Below, piece by piece: positions 1 to 8,331 of a stretch of DNA of 18,255 nt. The position numbers and the translations under genes are program-made. The stretch comes from CAJGDV01 sp036667875. Its GTDB lineage: Bacteria > Bacillota_I > Bacilli_A > RF39 > UBA660. The notes under the pieces were generated by a model. The model had not been told where the DNA came from, ran no database searches, and saw nothing but the letters and a program-made list of their open reading frames with translations. The stretch covers positions 1-18,255 of the forward strand of contig JAVWTD010000023.1 of assembly GCA_036667875.1 (NCBI GenBank). Direction: 5' to 3'. The stretch's first letter is position 1; each line of letters begins with the position of its first letter.

Positions 1-731
1 GACATTAAATATGTTTTTAAGATTGCATATTGTTCTTTACTTAAGTTTTCACCTTTTCCAAAACGGTCATATAATGTTTTTCCATCTTCTTTATATGCTT
101 CATATACTGGAACATTTAAGAATGTATCGTTTGGTGTTGGTATAACGTATGCAGGTATAGTTTTTGTATTACTACAAGTTTTATTAACTAATTTAACAAA
201 TCCTGTAATTAATGCCCAAACTGTATAAATTCCTGTTGTTAACTCAATTAATACTAATAATTCTTTATTGCTAAATACTGTAAGTTTTGCATAAATATCA
301 ATATTGTTTTTTGCAATTATATCAAGTATTAAAATGAATAAGAAATCTATTGAAATAGCTGATATAATGCTTATTATTTTATGAATAAAATATTTGTTTT
401 TAATTAATGTATATAAAGTTATAACATTAATTGATAATAAGATAAATAGGAAAACTGCTAAATTTGGAAAGTAAATAATCGAAATTATTTCTTCTACTAA
501 ATTATCTGCTAAGTTTAATAATGGTTTAAAATATTTTACTAAAATAAATCCCATTGTAAATACTAAAGCTGATATATAAAGTTTACCATTTACCTTTTTA
601 TTACTAATATAATCCATAATTATTAGGGATATAATAGCGGCACCTATAAGGAATGCTATTATAAAAAGGCTTGATGATTTAACAATTTCCAATAATGATT
701 GAATTTTTTCTACTAATGTTAATTGAACCAT
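1..731 (-). CDS. Multi-pass membrane protein partnering sortase, copy 1 (C-terminus beyond window edge)
   Basis: This gene was read by translating the minus strand from ATG at 731, which follows a G-rich ribosome binding site at about 740-745; the frame stays open to the window edge, so the 3' end is missing. The visible 243 residues contain about five hydrophobic helices (roughly residues 18-42, 50-68, 87-111, 118-140 and 155-178). After them comes a polar tail ending in a segment with the core SKEQYAILKTYLM. I do not recognise the family. It starts 29 bases after the sortase stop codon and is very likely co-transcribed with the sortase and adhesin. A clear paralog lies at 7567-8315 in the same position behind the second sortase, so the two proteins probably work as a pair. 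The role (sortase accessory, chaperone or anchor at the membrane) is inference only. Confidence 0.85.
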   Translation of the reverse strand, partial: MVQLTLVEKIQSLLEIVKSSSLFIIAFLIGAAIISLIIMDYISNKKVNGKLYISALVFTMGFILVKYFKPLLNLADNLVEEIISIIYFPNLAVFLFILLSINVITLYTLIKNKYFIHKIISIISAISIDFLFILILDIIAKNNIDIYAKLTVFSNKELLVLIELTTGIYTVWALITGFVKLVNKTCSNTKTIPAYVIPTPNDTFLNVPVYEAYKEDGKTLYDRFGKGENLSKEQYAILKTYLM

Positions 732-760
732 AAATAAACCCCCCTTTTCATTTATGACAT

Positions 761-1387
761 TTAATTAATACTTACTAAGTCTGCAATATAAATTGTTTGA
801 TGTTGTTCATCATCTTTTGTACAAGTAACAAGTGTTACTGTTGTTTTTGATTGATCTCTGTAAATTCCTATCTTACCAGTCTTTTCTTGTAAATAAATAT
901 TGGTTATTTGATAAGTATATTTTTTACCTTTGTAATTAATATAAATTGAATCTCCATTATTAATTAGATACAAGTCCTTGAAGAAACTTATATATGAGTT
1001 GCCTGAATGGGCTGCTAATATAAAGTTTCCAAGTTCTACGTCTGGCATGTCGGATGATTTTATTATTGAGATGTTTTTAGAAACATCATTATCTAATGAA
1101 TTAATATCTACAAATCCTCTATTTAATCCTATTTTAGGTATTTCTAAACTTCCGATAAAATAGTTTGAGTAGTTTAATTCTTCTTGTTCTTTTTCTGGGA
1201 TAACTTCTTCTTCTTTTATATCCTCTTTTTTTATTTCTAAGACAGGGTTAGTTAAAGAGTAATACTCTAAATTTATATCATTAAATACTTTGTCTTTTTT
1301 TGTACTTAAGTAATTTAATAATAATAAACCTATACTGATAGCCATTACAAGATATCCTATAATTACGTTTTTTTTAGTTTTTTGCAT
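761..1387 (-). CDS. Membrane-anchored sortase, copy 1
   Basis: This is a 208-residue sortase, a cysteine transpeptidase that joins secreted proteins to the cell wall or to each other. An N-terminal membrane helix (about residues 8-26) is followed by an acidic linker and the catalytic barrel. The barrel shows the typical LEIPKIGL entry strand (81-88), catalytic His127 in LAAHSGN and catalytic Cys189 in TLVTC. The arginine usually found just after the cysteine strand is absent: the matching stretch reads HQTIYIADL with Gln197 at that place. The start codon lies 14 bases inside the end of the adhesin gene, so the two are translationally linked and the adhesin is the obvious substrate. The class (C/D-like) cannot be settled by eye. 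It is about as long as its paralog at 8332-8952 and clearly similar over its whole length. Confidence 0.93.
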   Translation of the reverse strand: MQKTKKNVIIGYLVMAISIGLLLLNYLSTKKDKVFNDINLEYYSLTNPVLEIKKEDIKEEEVIPEKEQEELNYSNYFIGSLEIPKIGLNRGFVDINSLDNDVSKNISIIKSSDMPDVELGNFILAAHSGNSYISFFKDLYLINNGDSIYINYKGKKYTYQITNIYLQEKTGKIGIYRDQSKTTVTLVTCTKDDEQHQTIYIADLVSIN

Positions 1388-3692
1388 TTTTATAAACTTT
1401 TACAAATCCTAATATAATACCTGCTATACCTATTAAGTATAGGAAGCTTGAAATATTTGCATCTGTTATAGGAACTTCTACGGCTCTTGTATTAAATAAT
1501 ACTATTTCTGAGTCTACAGTACCATCTTCATTTACTACAAATGTAATAGATTCAGTTGATAATATGTAACCTACTGGTGCTTGTGTTTCTGTTAAAGTAT
1601 AAGTACCTGGTTTTAAAACTAATTCATGAGCTGTGCTTTCTGAAACCCAAGTTTCAACTACGTTTCCGTTTGAGTCTTTTACTTCAAGTGTAGCTCCAGG
1701 TAATTCCTCTTTTGTTGCAATATCTTTTTTAGATATTCTAACTTTGTTTGATTTTTCTTTTTCGTTAAAGAATGTTACTGTTGTTACTGTTGAATCTTCT
1801 TTAACTGTAAACTCACGTTTTTCAGTTGATAAGATGTATCCGTCTGGTGCTATAGTTTCTTCTAGTGTATATTTACCAGGTTTCATTCCTTCAATATACT
1901 TTGGTTCGTTAGTGGAAACCCAAGTTTCTACTACTTCTCCTGCTGAATTTTTAATTACTAATGTAGCTCCAGGTAATTCTTGTTTATTTGTTATATCTTG
2001 TTTTGATATTTTAACTTTTGTAACTTCTTTTGTTGGTGTATTATACATTACTACGTTTGTTACTGTACCATTGTTTAAGACATCAAATTTAATACATTCT
2101 GTATATAAATCATATCCTGCTGGTGCAGCTGTTTCACATAAAGTATATGACCCAACTTTTAATCCTTCGATATATTTTGGTTGGTTAGTGGAAACCCAAG
2201 TTTCAACTACGTTTCCGTTTGAATCTTTTACTACTAATGTAGCTCCAGGTAATTCTTTATTGTTTGTTATATCTTGTTTTGATATTTTAACTTTTGTTAC
2301 TTCTTTTTTTGTTGGTCTATTATACATTACAACTGTTGGAACTTTTCCGTCAGCTTTAATTTCAAAATTTATACATTCTTTATATAAATCATATCCTGCT
2401 GGTGCAGCTGTTTCACATAAAGAGTATGAACCAACTTTAAGTCCTTTAATTCTTTTTGGTGTTGTTCCTGATGTCCAAGATATTTTTACATTACCGTTTG
2501 CATCTTTTATTTCAAGTTTAGCTCCAGGTAATTCTTGTTTATTTGTAATATCTTGTTTTGATATTATTACTTCTGATTTTTGTTTGTTATACATTATTAC
2601 TGTTGATGTTGTACCATCTTCACGTACTTGGAAGTTGATACATTCTTTGTATAATTCATAACCTGCTGGTGCAGCTGTTTCACATAAACTATAAGATCCA
2701 GCTTTTAAACCTTCAATATATTTTGGTGTTGTTCCTGATACCCAACTAAGTATTACATTTCCTGATGCATCTTTAAGTTCTAATGATGCTCCAGGTAATT
2801 CTTCTTTAGTTGTAATATCTTGTTTTGATATTTTTGTTTTTGTTACTAATTTTTCTTTTGATGCTTCTAAATTAATAGTAGCGGTATCACTTATTGATTC
2901 TTTATAAGAGGCATCTGGTACTATATTTTGGTAACCTGCGTCTCCTGGAAAGTATTCATAAGCAACTGTATTAGTTATAGTTCCTTTTACTGATAATGCT
3001 AATTTAATTTTTTGTCCTGCATTAATTACTGATGAAGGCATTCTTACGTATACTACATCACCATTTTTAACAGTGTTTTTTGCATTTCCATTTGAATCAA
3101 TTACAACTGCTCCTGTGTTAGCAGAAACTGCTAAATTAAGTGTTACGTCTTGATTTGATGTTATTGTTATTTTATCTGATATAAAATATTTATTATCAGT
3201 TGTTAAAGTCATTCTACTTGAATTACTATTTAATGAAATTTTGATTGTTTTATTTTGAACTGAGGAAGCTCTATCGGCTAATGCTTTTGCTTCTTTAAGT
3301 TCGCTATAGTTTGCGTGATTAGTTTTATATGCTATTTCACCTCTATAGTAATAAACAGCCATTTGTGTTATATAGTATTGTCTGAATTTAGAGTCATTAT
3401 TATAATCTGATGCATATCCTTTAAATCCATTCTCTATTATATAAGCAAGACCTGCATCTACTTTTTTAGGATTAGACATTGTAATACCCATTGGGTAGTT
3501 ATCTCTAAACTCTGTACAGTAAGCAACTCTTCCATCTTCTGTATATTTCATTGGGAAGTAATAACCTACTCCTAAATCCATTTTTCCTTTTGATGTAACT
3601 TTGATTGAACTAGGAGCAGCGTACACTACTTCAGTTCCTATAAATAAAATTACAGCAAACATTGCTAAGTTTTTCATTATTTTCTTTAACAT
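1374..3692 (-). CDS. Thioester-domain surface adhesin with five Cna-B repeats and sorting signal
   Basis: I chose the ATG at 3692 because it follows a G-rich ribosome binding site and begins a normal signal peptide (basic start, hydrophobic core, VVYAA cleavage region near residue 26); this gives 772 residues. Residues about 30-150 resemble a thioester (TQXA) adhesin domain, with Cys59 in AYCTEF and Gln110 in ITQMAVYY as the likely thioester pair. Five Cna-B/SpaA-type repeats follow. Each has a Lys in the SKQD/SKKD strand, the Glu of the ETxAPxGY motif and an Asn near the end (MYN, FFN or LFN), which are the residues of intramolecular isopeptide bonds. The C-terminus has a VPITD sorting motif, a hydrophobic helix and a basic tail. 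The product is most likely a wall-anchored stalk that attaches covalently to a host or matrix surface. The sortase gene overlaps its 3' end. Confidence 0.9.
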   Translation of the reverse strand: MLKKIMKNLAMFAVILFIGTEVVYAAPSSIKVTSKGKMDLGVGYYFPMKYTEDGRVAYCTEFRDNYPMGITMSNPKKVDAGLAYIIENGFKGYASDYNNDSKFRQYYITQMAVYYYRGEIAYKTNHANYSELKEAKALADRASSVQNKTIKISLNSNSSRMTLTTDNKYFISDKITITSNQDVTLNLAVSANTGAVVIDSNGNAKNTVKNGDVVYVRMPSSVINAGQKIKLALSVKGTITNTVAYEYFPGDAGYQNIVPDASYKESISDTATINLEASKEKLVTKTKISKQDITTKEELPGASLELKDASGNVILSWVSGTTPKYIEGLKAGSYSLCETAAPAGYELYKECINFQVREDGTTSTVIMYNKQKSEVIISKQDITNKQELPGAKLEIKDANGNVKISWTSGTTPKRIKGLKVGSYSLCETAAPAGYDLYKECINFEIKADGKVPTVVMYNRPTKKEVTKVKISKQDITNNKELPGATLVVKDSNGNVVETWVSTNQPKYIEGLKVGSYTLCETAAPAGYDLYTECIKFDVLNNGTVTNVVMYNTPTKEVTKVKISKQDITNKQELPGATLVIKNSAGEVVETWVSTNEPKYIEGMKPGKYTLEETIAPDGYILSTEKREFTVKEDSTVTTVTFFNEKEKSNKVRISKKDIATKEELPGATLEVKDSNGNVVETWVSESTAHELVLKPGTYTLTETQAPVGYILSTESITFVVNEDGTVDSEIVLFNTRAVEVPITDANISSFLYLIGIAGIILGFVKVYKNAKN
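1491..2837 (-). repeat. Five tandem Cna-B repeat units inside the adhesin gene
   Basis: Five direct repeats of about 250-257 bases each. Approximate units in coding order are 2837-2585, 2570-2319, 2296-2040, 2020-1764 and 1746-1491. Every unit opens with a strand like KISKQDI, contains ELPGA and ETxAPxGY, and ends at the isopeptide Asn. Units 1-3 carry a pair of cysteines around the ETAAPAGY motif; units 4 and 5 do not. Long near-identical nucleotide stretches between units suggest expansion by recombination. Confidence 0.9.
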
Positions 3693-3825
3693 ATTTATTT
3701 CCCCCTTAAGTTTTAAACCCTTAATAATATAAAAACCAAAATATGCAGTCTCATGAAGTGCTAATTTTGATTTCACATATTATTATAGATTAACAAATCC
3801 AATCTTTCTCGGATAAGTGCCATTT

Positions 3826-3853
3826 ATTATAACATAAATTTTTATTTTGTCAA
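3826..3853 (-). promoter_or_regulatory. Proximal sigma-A promoter of the adhesin operon
   Basis: On the minus strand the -35 box TTGACA (3848-3853) and the -10 box TATAAT (3826-3831) are both perfect consensus matches with a 16-base spacer. Transcription would start near 3819, giving a leader of about 125 bases before the adhesin start. Confidence 0.75.
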
Positions 3854-3898
3854 ATTTAACCGTTATTTTAAATGGATATCCTCGGATTTATGAGTAAT

Positions 3899-3927
3899 AG
3901 TATATCATCAGTCTTCACTTTTGTCAA
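3899..3927 (-). promoter_or_regulatory. Distal sigma-A promoter of the adhesin operon
   Basis: On the minus strand the -35 box TTGACA (3922-3927) and the -10 box TATACT (3899-3904) are separated by 17 bases. It lies about 75 bases upstream of the second promoter and just downstream of the histidine kinase stop codon. Each promoter is followed 11-12 bases later by the same heptamer ATCCGAG. Confidence 0.75.
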
Positions 3928-3945
3928 ATTGTACACAAACCATGT

Positions 3946-6135
3946 TTATTTTATTAATTTATTTATTATTAAATCTAGTTCTTTTTTATTTATTGGTTTT
4001 GGAATATACTCTTTAAATCCAGCCTTAATAAATTTTTCTTTTGAATCTTCATTAACTTCTGCAGTAATAACAACAACAGAAGTGTCAAAATCTTTAATTT
4101 CTTTTAATTTGTTAAGTGTTTCAATTCCGTCCATTTTAGGCATCATATAATCCATAAAGATTAAATCGTATTTGTTATTTCTTATTTTTTCTATTGCATC
4201 AATTCCACTTATTGATTCTTCTATTGTAAAATTATATGATTTTAAAAAGTTTCTAGCAATTTTAATATTTAATTTGTTATCATCTACTATTAGTATTTTT
4301 TTATTACTAAAATCTTTGTATTTTATTTCTTGTTTTCTATTTAAATATTTATTTAATAAATTTGATAGTTCAATTGATTCAATGGGCTTCGCTAAATAAT
4401 CATTAAATCCTAATTTAATATATTTTTCTTTGATACCGGACATAACATTTGCAGTTAAGGCTACAACGGGAATATTAAAGTTAGGAATTTTCTTTAATTC
4501 AATTAAAACTTCTTTACCATCCATTTCTGGCATCATATCATCTAATAGAATCATATCAAAAGTCTCTCCGCTTTTGATTATTTTGATACATTCTTTTCCT
4601 GTTTCTGAAATTTTTGTATTTATATTATATCTTTTAAGCAACTTATCTGCTACTTTTAAGTTAAGAATATTATCATCAACAATTAGAACATTTGAATTTT
4701 TATAACTACTATCGTTAAGTGCTATATTTTTTTTCTCTAGCGTTTCATCTTTAGAAACAATTTTTTGTGATAAATATATTGTAAATGAACTTCCTTTTCC
4801 ATAAGTACTATTTACTACTATTTTACCGCCCATCATTTCTACTAAGGATTTTGTTATTGCTAATCCTAAACCAGTTCCTTCTAGGGTTGTATTTTTATCT
4901 TCATCTAAACGATTAAATTTAGTAAATAAAGAATTCATTTTCTCTGGTTTGATTCCTCTACCTGTATCTGATACATTTATTACTAAGTCTGAGTTATCTT
5001 TATTGTTAATGCAATTAACCGAAAAATTAATTTCTCCTTTTTCAGTATATTTGATTGCGTTTGTTAATATGTTTGTTATTATTTGTTTAACTTTTCCGAT
5101 GTCTCCATATAATATGTTTGGAATATCTTCTGCAAATGTTGTTATTAGTTTAAGTGGTTTGTCGCCTATTCTTGTATTCATTAATTTTGATACTACAGTT
5201 AATTCATATTTTAAATCAAAGTTCTTATTAACTATTTCCATTTTATTGGCTTCTATTTTAGAAATGTCTAGTATTCCGTTAACTATTTCTAATAGTGTAT
5301 GGGAAGCTGTTACTATGTCTTTGGCATCCTCTTTACATGATTCAATTTTAGTTTCGGTTTCAATTATTTCGCTAAAACCAACGATTGCATTTAGAGGTGT
5401 TCTAATTTCATGACTCATACTTGATAAAAAGTCTGATTTAGCCCTATTAGCTTTATCTGCATTATCTTTTGCTAGTTTTAACTCATTTACCATTTTTACA
5501 TCAGGATTCTCTATTGTATGATACATTATTAAGTTAATAAAAGAAATAAAGAATGAAGTAAGTAAAAGTCCTGGATCAACTTTTCTTATAATAAGCATTG
5601 AAAAGCAAAGCATTAAAAGTGTATAAATTGGTACATTTTTTACATCTTTTAGATTTTGATTTTTAAATATAATAATTAAAAAAATTACAATAATATATAT
5701 TAAACATGATATATAAAGTACATTAATAGGAACTCCAAATGAATTCATTATGTCACCTTCATTTAATAGTCTAATATCTCCAAACAAGATGAGCATAGAG
5801 GCAATCACATTAAATATTAAAGATATTTTAATTATCTTTTTCTTTTCAATTACTGTATTTAATGCATTTTTATAAATATAAACAAATAAAAACCAAACCC
5901 AAAACAAAACACATATATAGTCAATTCTGTTTAATAGTTCTAGTAATCCAAGTGGAGCATGTTTATATCCTAAAAAAATTATAGTGCATGAAAATAATGA
6001 TTCAAATAAATTTAATACGATAAGATTTTTAAATATTTTAGTTTCATAATTATTTACATTCTTTTTTGTATAAAAGATAATATTTAAAAATAATGTAATC
6101 ATTAAAGATGCAACGGGAAAGTATAAATTTGTCAT
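3946..6135 (-). CDS. Hybrid sensor histidine kinase with two receiver domains
   Basis: This is a 729-residue membrane histidine kinase. Residues 1-205 hold several hydrophobic helices (about six or seven) and little extracytoplasmic sequence, so the sensor is probably in the membrane. The HisKA domain has the H-box SHEIRTPLNA with phospho-acceptor His242. The ATPase domain shows the N-box around Asn359 and the glycine boxes DTGRGI (390-395) and GTGLGL (420-425). Two receiver domains follow (about 482-598 and 612-729), each with an acidic pocket (VDDN), phospho-acceptor Asp532 or Asp662, and a conserved KP lysine. No HPt or DNA-binding domain is visible, so the output partner must lie elsewhere. 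A GGTGAT ribosome binding site precedes the start. It sits directly upstream of the adhesin operon promoters; control of that operon is a guess from position only. Confidence 0.93.
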   Translation of the reverse strand: MTNLYFPVASLMITLFLNIIFYTKKNVNNYETKIFKNLIVLNLFESLFSCTIIFLGYKHAPLGLLELLNRIDYICVLFWVWFLFVYIYKNALNTVIEKKKIIKISLIFNVIASMLILFGDIRLLNEGDIMNSFGVPINVLYISCLIYIIVIFLIIIFKNQNLKDVKNVPIYTLLMLCFSMLIIRKVDPGLLLTSFFISFINLIMYHTIENPDVKMVNELKLAKDNADKANRAKSDFLSSMSHEIRTPLNAIVGFSEIIETETKIESCKEDAKDIVTASHTLLEIVNGILDISKIEANKMEIVNKNFDLKYELTVVSKLMNTRIGDKPLKLITTFAEDIPNILYGDIGKVKQIITNILTNAIKYTEKGEINFSVNCINNKDNSDLVINVSDTGRGIKPEKMNSLFTKFNRLDEDKNTTLEGTGLGLAITKSLVEMMGGKIVVNSTYGKGSSFTIYLSQKIVSKDETLEKKNIALNDSSYKNSNVLIVDDNILNLKVADKLLKRYNINTKISETGKECIKIIKSGETFDMILLDDMMPEMDGKEVLIELKKIPNFNIPVVALTANVMSGIKEKYIKLGFNDYLAKPIESIELSNLLNKYLNRKQEIKYKDFSNKKILIVDDNKLNIKIARNFLKSYNFTIEESISGIDAIEKIRNNKYDLIFMDYMMPKMDGIETLNKLKEIKDFDTSVVVITAEVNEDSKEKFIKAGFKEYIPKPINKKELDLIINKLIK

Positions 6136-6295
6136 TCTATCACCATATTAAGTTTACCACATAAAAGAGTAGTAATCCAATAAAAAAAGTGACAATTTAC
6201 AGATTTTGGTAATTATTTAGATTATAAAAGTAAATATTAAAAATATTTAGTTATGACTTTATAATTTTTTAAGAAAATTATAAAGAAATAGGCAC

Positions 6296-6323
6296 AAAAA
6301 AAAGATTTAAATTAAATCTTTTT
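6296..6323 (-). terminator. Probable intrinsic terminator after the acyltransferase gene
   Basis: The minus strand forms a perfect but AT-only stem (AAAGATTTAA against its complement) followed by a run of eight T. The stop codon of the gene lies inside the stem. The lack of G-C pairs makes it weak. The rest of the 6136-6295 gap holds no clear feature beyond a poor sigma-A-like candidate close to the kinase start. Confidence 0.5.
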
Positions 6324-7517
6324 ACTTTTTCCTTCTGAAGATATACGTTCTTTTACAAGTTTGTTGTTTTTGTAGGTTTCTCTTGAATTAAATTCTTCAA
6401 AGAATTTATGTGCTTCATCTCTTGGTTTGTAGATGTATTCAGATTCTTCAAGTAAGTCTGTCATAAACCATTCTTTAACCATATCTGCAACTGCATCTCC
6501 CCAATATGTTTCAGGTATATCTTCTCTTTTTGTATAATAATTATAATCCATGTTTGGATTATTTCTTACTAATTCTTTTTGATTGTATTCTTTTGGTTTG
6601 ATATTTGTTTGTAAGTATTCTTCTTTATACACCATTGTTTCCCATTTAAGTGTTGCTAGTGCATCTCTTACTATATTAGCTAACTCTATTAATTGATTTT
6701 TTCTTTCTTTTTGTAGTAATGTTATTTCTTCTTTTACTAAAACAAGTTTTTCTTTATTGTTTTCATTTAATAAAGTGGCTTCAATATTTTTTATTGTTTC
6801 ATCTATTTTTTTAATAGAATTTCTATATTTATCAATATTTAGTCTTCCACCAAAGTTTGTTATAATTTCTTTTCCTTCTTGATCAAATGCTACCATTTCA
6901 ATTGGTGCATCATTTATTATTGCTTTTTCTATTACTGAATAACTTATTGGAAGCAATAATTGATTTTGATCAATATTCCAAGTTCCTTCTGGGAATACTA
7001 AAACATTAACTCCATTTTTTAAATCTTTATCTATTTTTTTGATAGCTAAATTTCTATCTACTGGATCTTTTCTATCGACATAATTAACACCATTAAGTCC
7101 TAGAAGTGTTCCTTCTAAACTTTCTAACATTCTGTCTTCTGTTCCAGATAGTAAATGGGCATGTTGTTTAATTAGTTCCATTACTATTTCAATGTCATAT
7201 TTGCACATGTGAGTTGCTAAATACATGATTGGTTTACCATCATTTATGTGTTTGTAATCATTTAATATAGTGTTTTTTACTCCACTCATTTTTGTATTAG
7301 CAGTCATAAGTAATCTTAATGGTTTATAAACCATTTTCCCTAACTGTACTCTTCTTTTATTATAAGGTTTTTCAATTTCTTCTAATCTTTTCTTTTTTGA
7401 AACTTCTACTTTTTCCAAAGTTTTTGCTTCTTTTTGTTTTCTTATTTTTATTGATTCTTCTAATGTTTCTTTTAAATATTCATTTTCATTAATTAATACT
7501 TCTAAATTAAGTGCCAT
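6312..7517 (-). CDS. PlsC-like 1-acylglycerol-phosphate acyltransferase family protein
   Basis: This 401-residue protein has the two hallmark motifs of the glycerophospholipid acyltransferase (PlsC/LPLAT) superfamily: an H-x4-D catalytic motif (THMCKYD, His103 and Asp108) and FPEGTWN (175-181), which binds the phosphate substrate. The likely role is transfer of an acyl chain to lysophosphatidic acid or a related lipid at the membrane. It is longer than a typical PlsC (about 240 residues). The first 55 residues are highly charged and look coiled-coil, and the stretch after about residue 225 is again charged and helical with no family I recognise. No strong membrane helix is evident, so attachment would be peripheral. 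The start ATG is preceded by GAGGGGG and by its own sigma-A promoter. The exact substrate cannot be told from sequence. Confidence 0.8.
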   Translation of the reverse strand: MALNLEVLINENEYLKETLEESIKIRKQKEAKTLEKVEVSKKKRLEEIEKPYNKRRVQLGKMVYKPLRLLMTANTKMSGVKNTILNDYKHINDGKPIMYLATHMCKYDIEIVMELIKQHAHLLSGTEDRMLESLEGTLLGLNGVNYVDRKDPVDRNLAIKKIDKDLKNGVNVLVFPEGTWNIDQNQLLLPISYSVIEKAIINDAPIEMVAFDQEGKEIITNFGGRLNIDKYRNSIKKIDETIKNIEATLLNENNKEKLVLVKEEITLLQKERKNQLIELANIVRDALATLKWETMVYKEEYLQTNIKPKEYNQKELVRNNPNMDYNYYTKREDIPETYWGDAVADMVKEWFMTDLLEESEYIYKPRDEAHKFFEEFNSRETYKNNKLVKERISSEGKSKKI

Positions 7518-7542
7518 ATTTTTTCCCCCTCAATGGATTAAT

Positions 7543-7570
7543 ATTATAACACAATAGTTTACTTTGTCAA
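7543..7570 (-). promoter_or_regulatory. Sigma-A promoter of the acyltransferase gene
   Basis: On the minus strand TTGACA (7565-7570) and TATAAT (7543-7548), both perfect, are separated by 16 bases. The -35 box overlaps the TGA stop codon of the upstream membrane-protein gene, so the two transcription units abut without a visible terminator. Confidence 0.75.
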
Positions 7571-8315
7571 ATTGAATAATTGTTTGATAAAGTCATAATA
7601 TATTCTTTTAGGATTTTATATTGTTCTCTATTTAAGGTTTCTCCTCTTTTAAATAAGTATAGTAGTTTCTCTCCGTTTAGTTCTAGTTCTTCTTTTTTTT
7701 CTAAGAAGACAATAGAGTTCATCAACCCGTCATCGTTTATAGAGTCAAAGATTGATACGTATGAGTTTTCTTTTTCTGTTGGTTTTATATTAAAATTGTC
7801 TTTATAATCTTTAATTTCATTTTTTTCAAATACATTTATCTTTGGTGCTTCATAGGTTATAGTTTGTTTTGAAATTCTAAGAGGTTTAATTGTTTTTAAT
7901 ATTACAAATGTTAATCCATTTAATAGAATGCTTAATAAATATAGGATAGTTGATAATTCTAAAAGTATTAACAAATTCTTATTACTTAACATTGTAATGG
8001 TTTCATAAATATCTATTTTATTTTTTGTGACAGTATCTAATACAAGAATAAAAACAAAGTCTATTNNNNNNNNNNNNNNNNNNNNNNNNNNNNNNNNNNN
8101 NNNNNNNNNNNNNNNNNNNNNNNNNNNNNNNNNNNNNNNNNNNNNNNNNNNNNNNNNNNNNNNNNACCACTTTTCACTTTTTTTGTTGTTTTAAGGTCAA
8201 GCAGTAGAAGTGCAATTATTGAAACTGCTATTAAAAAACATGTTAAGAAAAAAGGAGATGATTTTACGATAGTAAGTACAGTCTCTAATTTTTCAGTTAA
8301 AGAATATTCTAACAT
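7567..8315 (-). CDS. Multi-pass membrane protein partnering sortase, copy 2 (interrupted by assembly gap)
   Basis: One gene is broken in the assembly by the 100-N gap at 8066-8165. The first 50 residues start at ATG 8315 after a GGAGGGG ribosome binding site and match copy 1 (TEKLETVLTIVKSSPFFLTC against VEKIQSLLEIVKSSSLFIIA). On the other side of the gap the frame reads IDFVFILVLD, then the rest of the protein with a C-terminal REQYKILKEYIM, all aligned with copy 1. The two sides are out of frame across exactly 100 bases, so the gap length is a placeholder. By comparison with copy 1 about 78 residues (234 bases) are missing. Family unknown. It starts 16 bases after the second sortase. The TGA stop lies under the next promoter. 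Confidence 0.85.
8066..8165. other. Assembly gap (100 N) inside a gene
   Basis: Exactly 100 N, the usual placeholder for a gap of unknown size. The flanks belong to one membrane-protein gene, and comparison with the intact paralog predicts that about 234 bases are really missing. Confidence 0.97.
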
Positions 8316-8331
8316 TATATCCCCTCCTTTT

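Noticed and set aside
978..1163. Small plus-strand frame opposite sortase copy 1
   Set aside because: It is a shadow of a gene with intact catalytic motifs, and has no ribosome binding site or family resemblance.
1633..2661. A 342-codon open frame on the plus strand opposite the adhesin
   Set aside because: It is the mirror of the Cna-B repeats, low in complexity, with no ribosome binding site and no recognisable domain; the minus-strand frame explains the sequence.
1491..2837. CRISPR-like or other non-coding repeat array
   Set aside because: The repeats are about 250 bases, in frame, and encode Cna-B domains.
3693..3776. N-terminal extension of the adhesin from a GTG at 3776
   Set aside because: It has no ribosome binding site and would place 28 residues before a normal signal peptide; the ATG at 3692 has a strong site.
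3693..3945. A cyclic-di-GMP or other known riboswitch in the adhesin leader
   Set aside because: Surface-adhesin genes often have one, but I could not find the conserved core sequences of the c-di-GMP-I, c-di-GMP-II or preQ1 classes.
7543..7569. TGA read as tryptophan (mycoplasma code)
   Set aside because: Tryptophans in the window that I checked use TGG, and the only TGA noted ends a gene exactly where a promoter begins, so the standard bacterial code fits.
7567..7992. A separate 141-residue membrane protein
   Set aside because: The same frame continues upstream of its ATG with homology to the paralog up to the N gap, so it is the C-terminal part of one gene.
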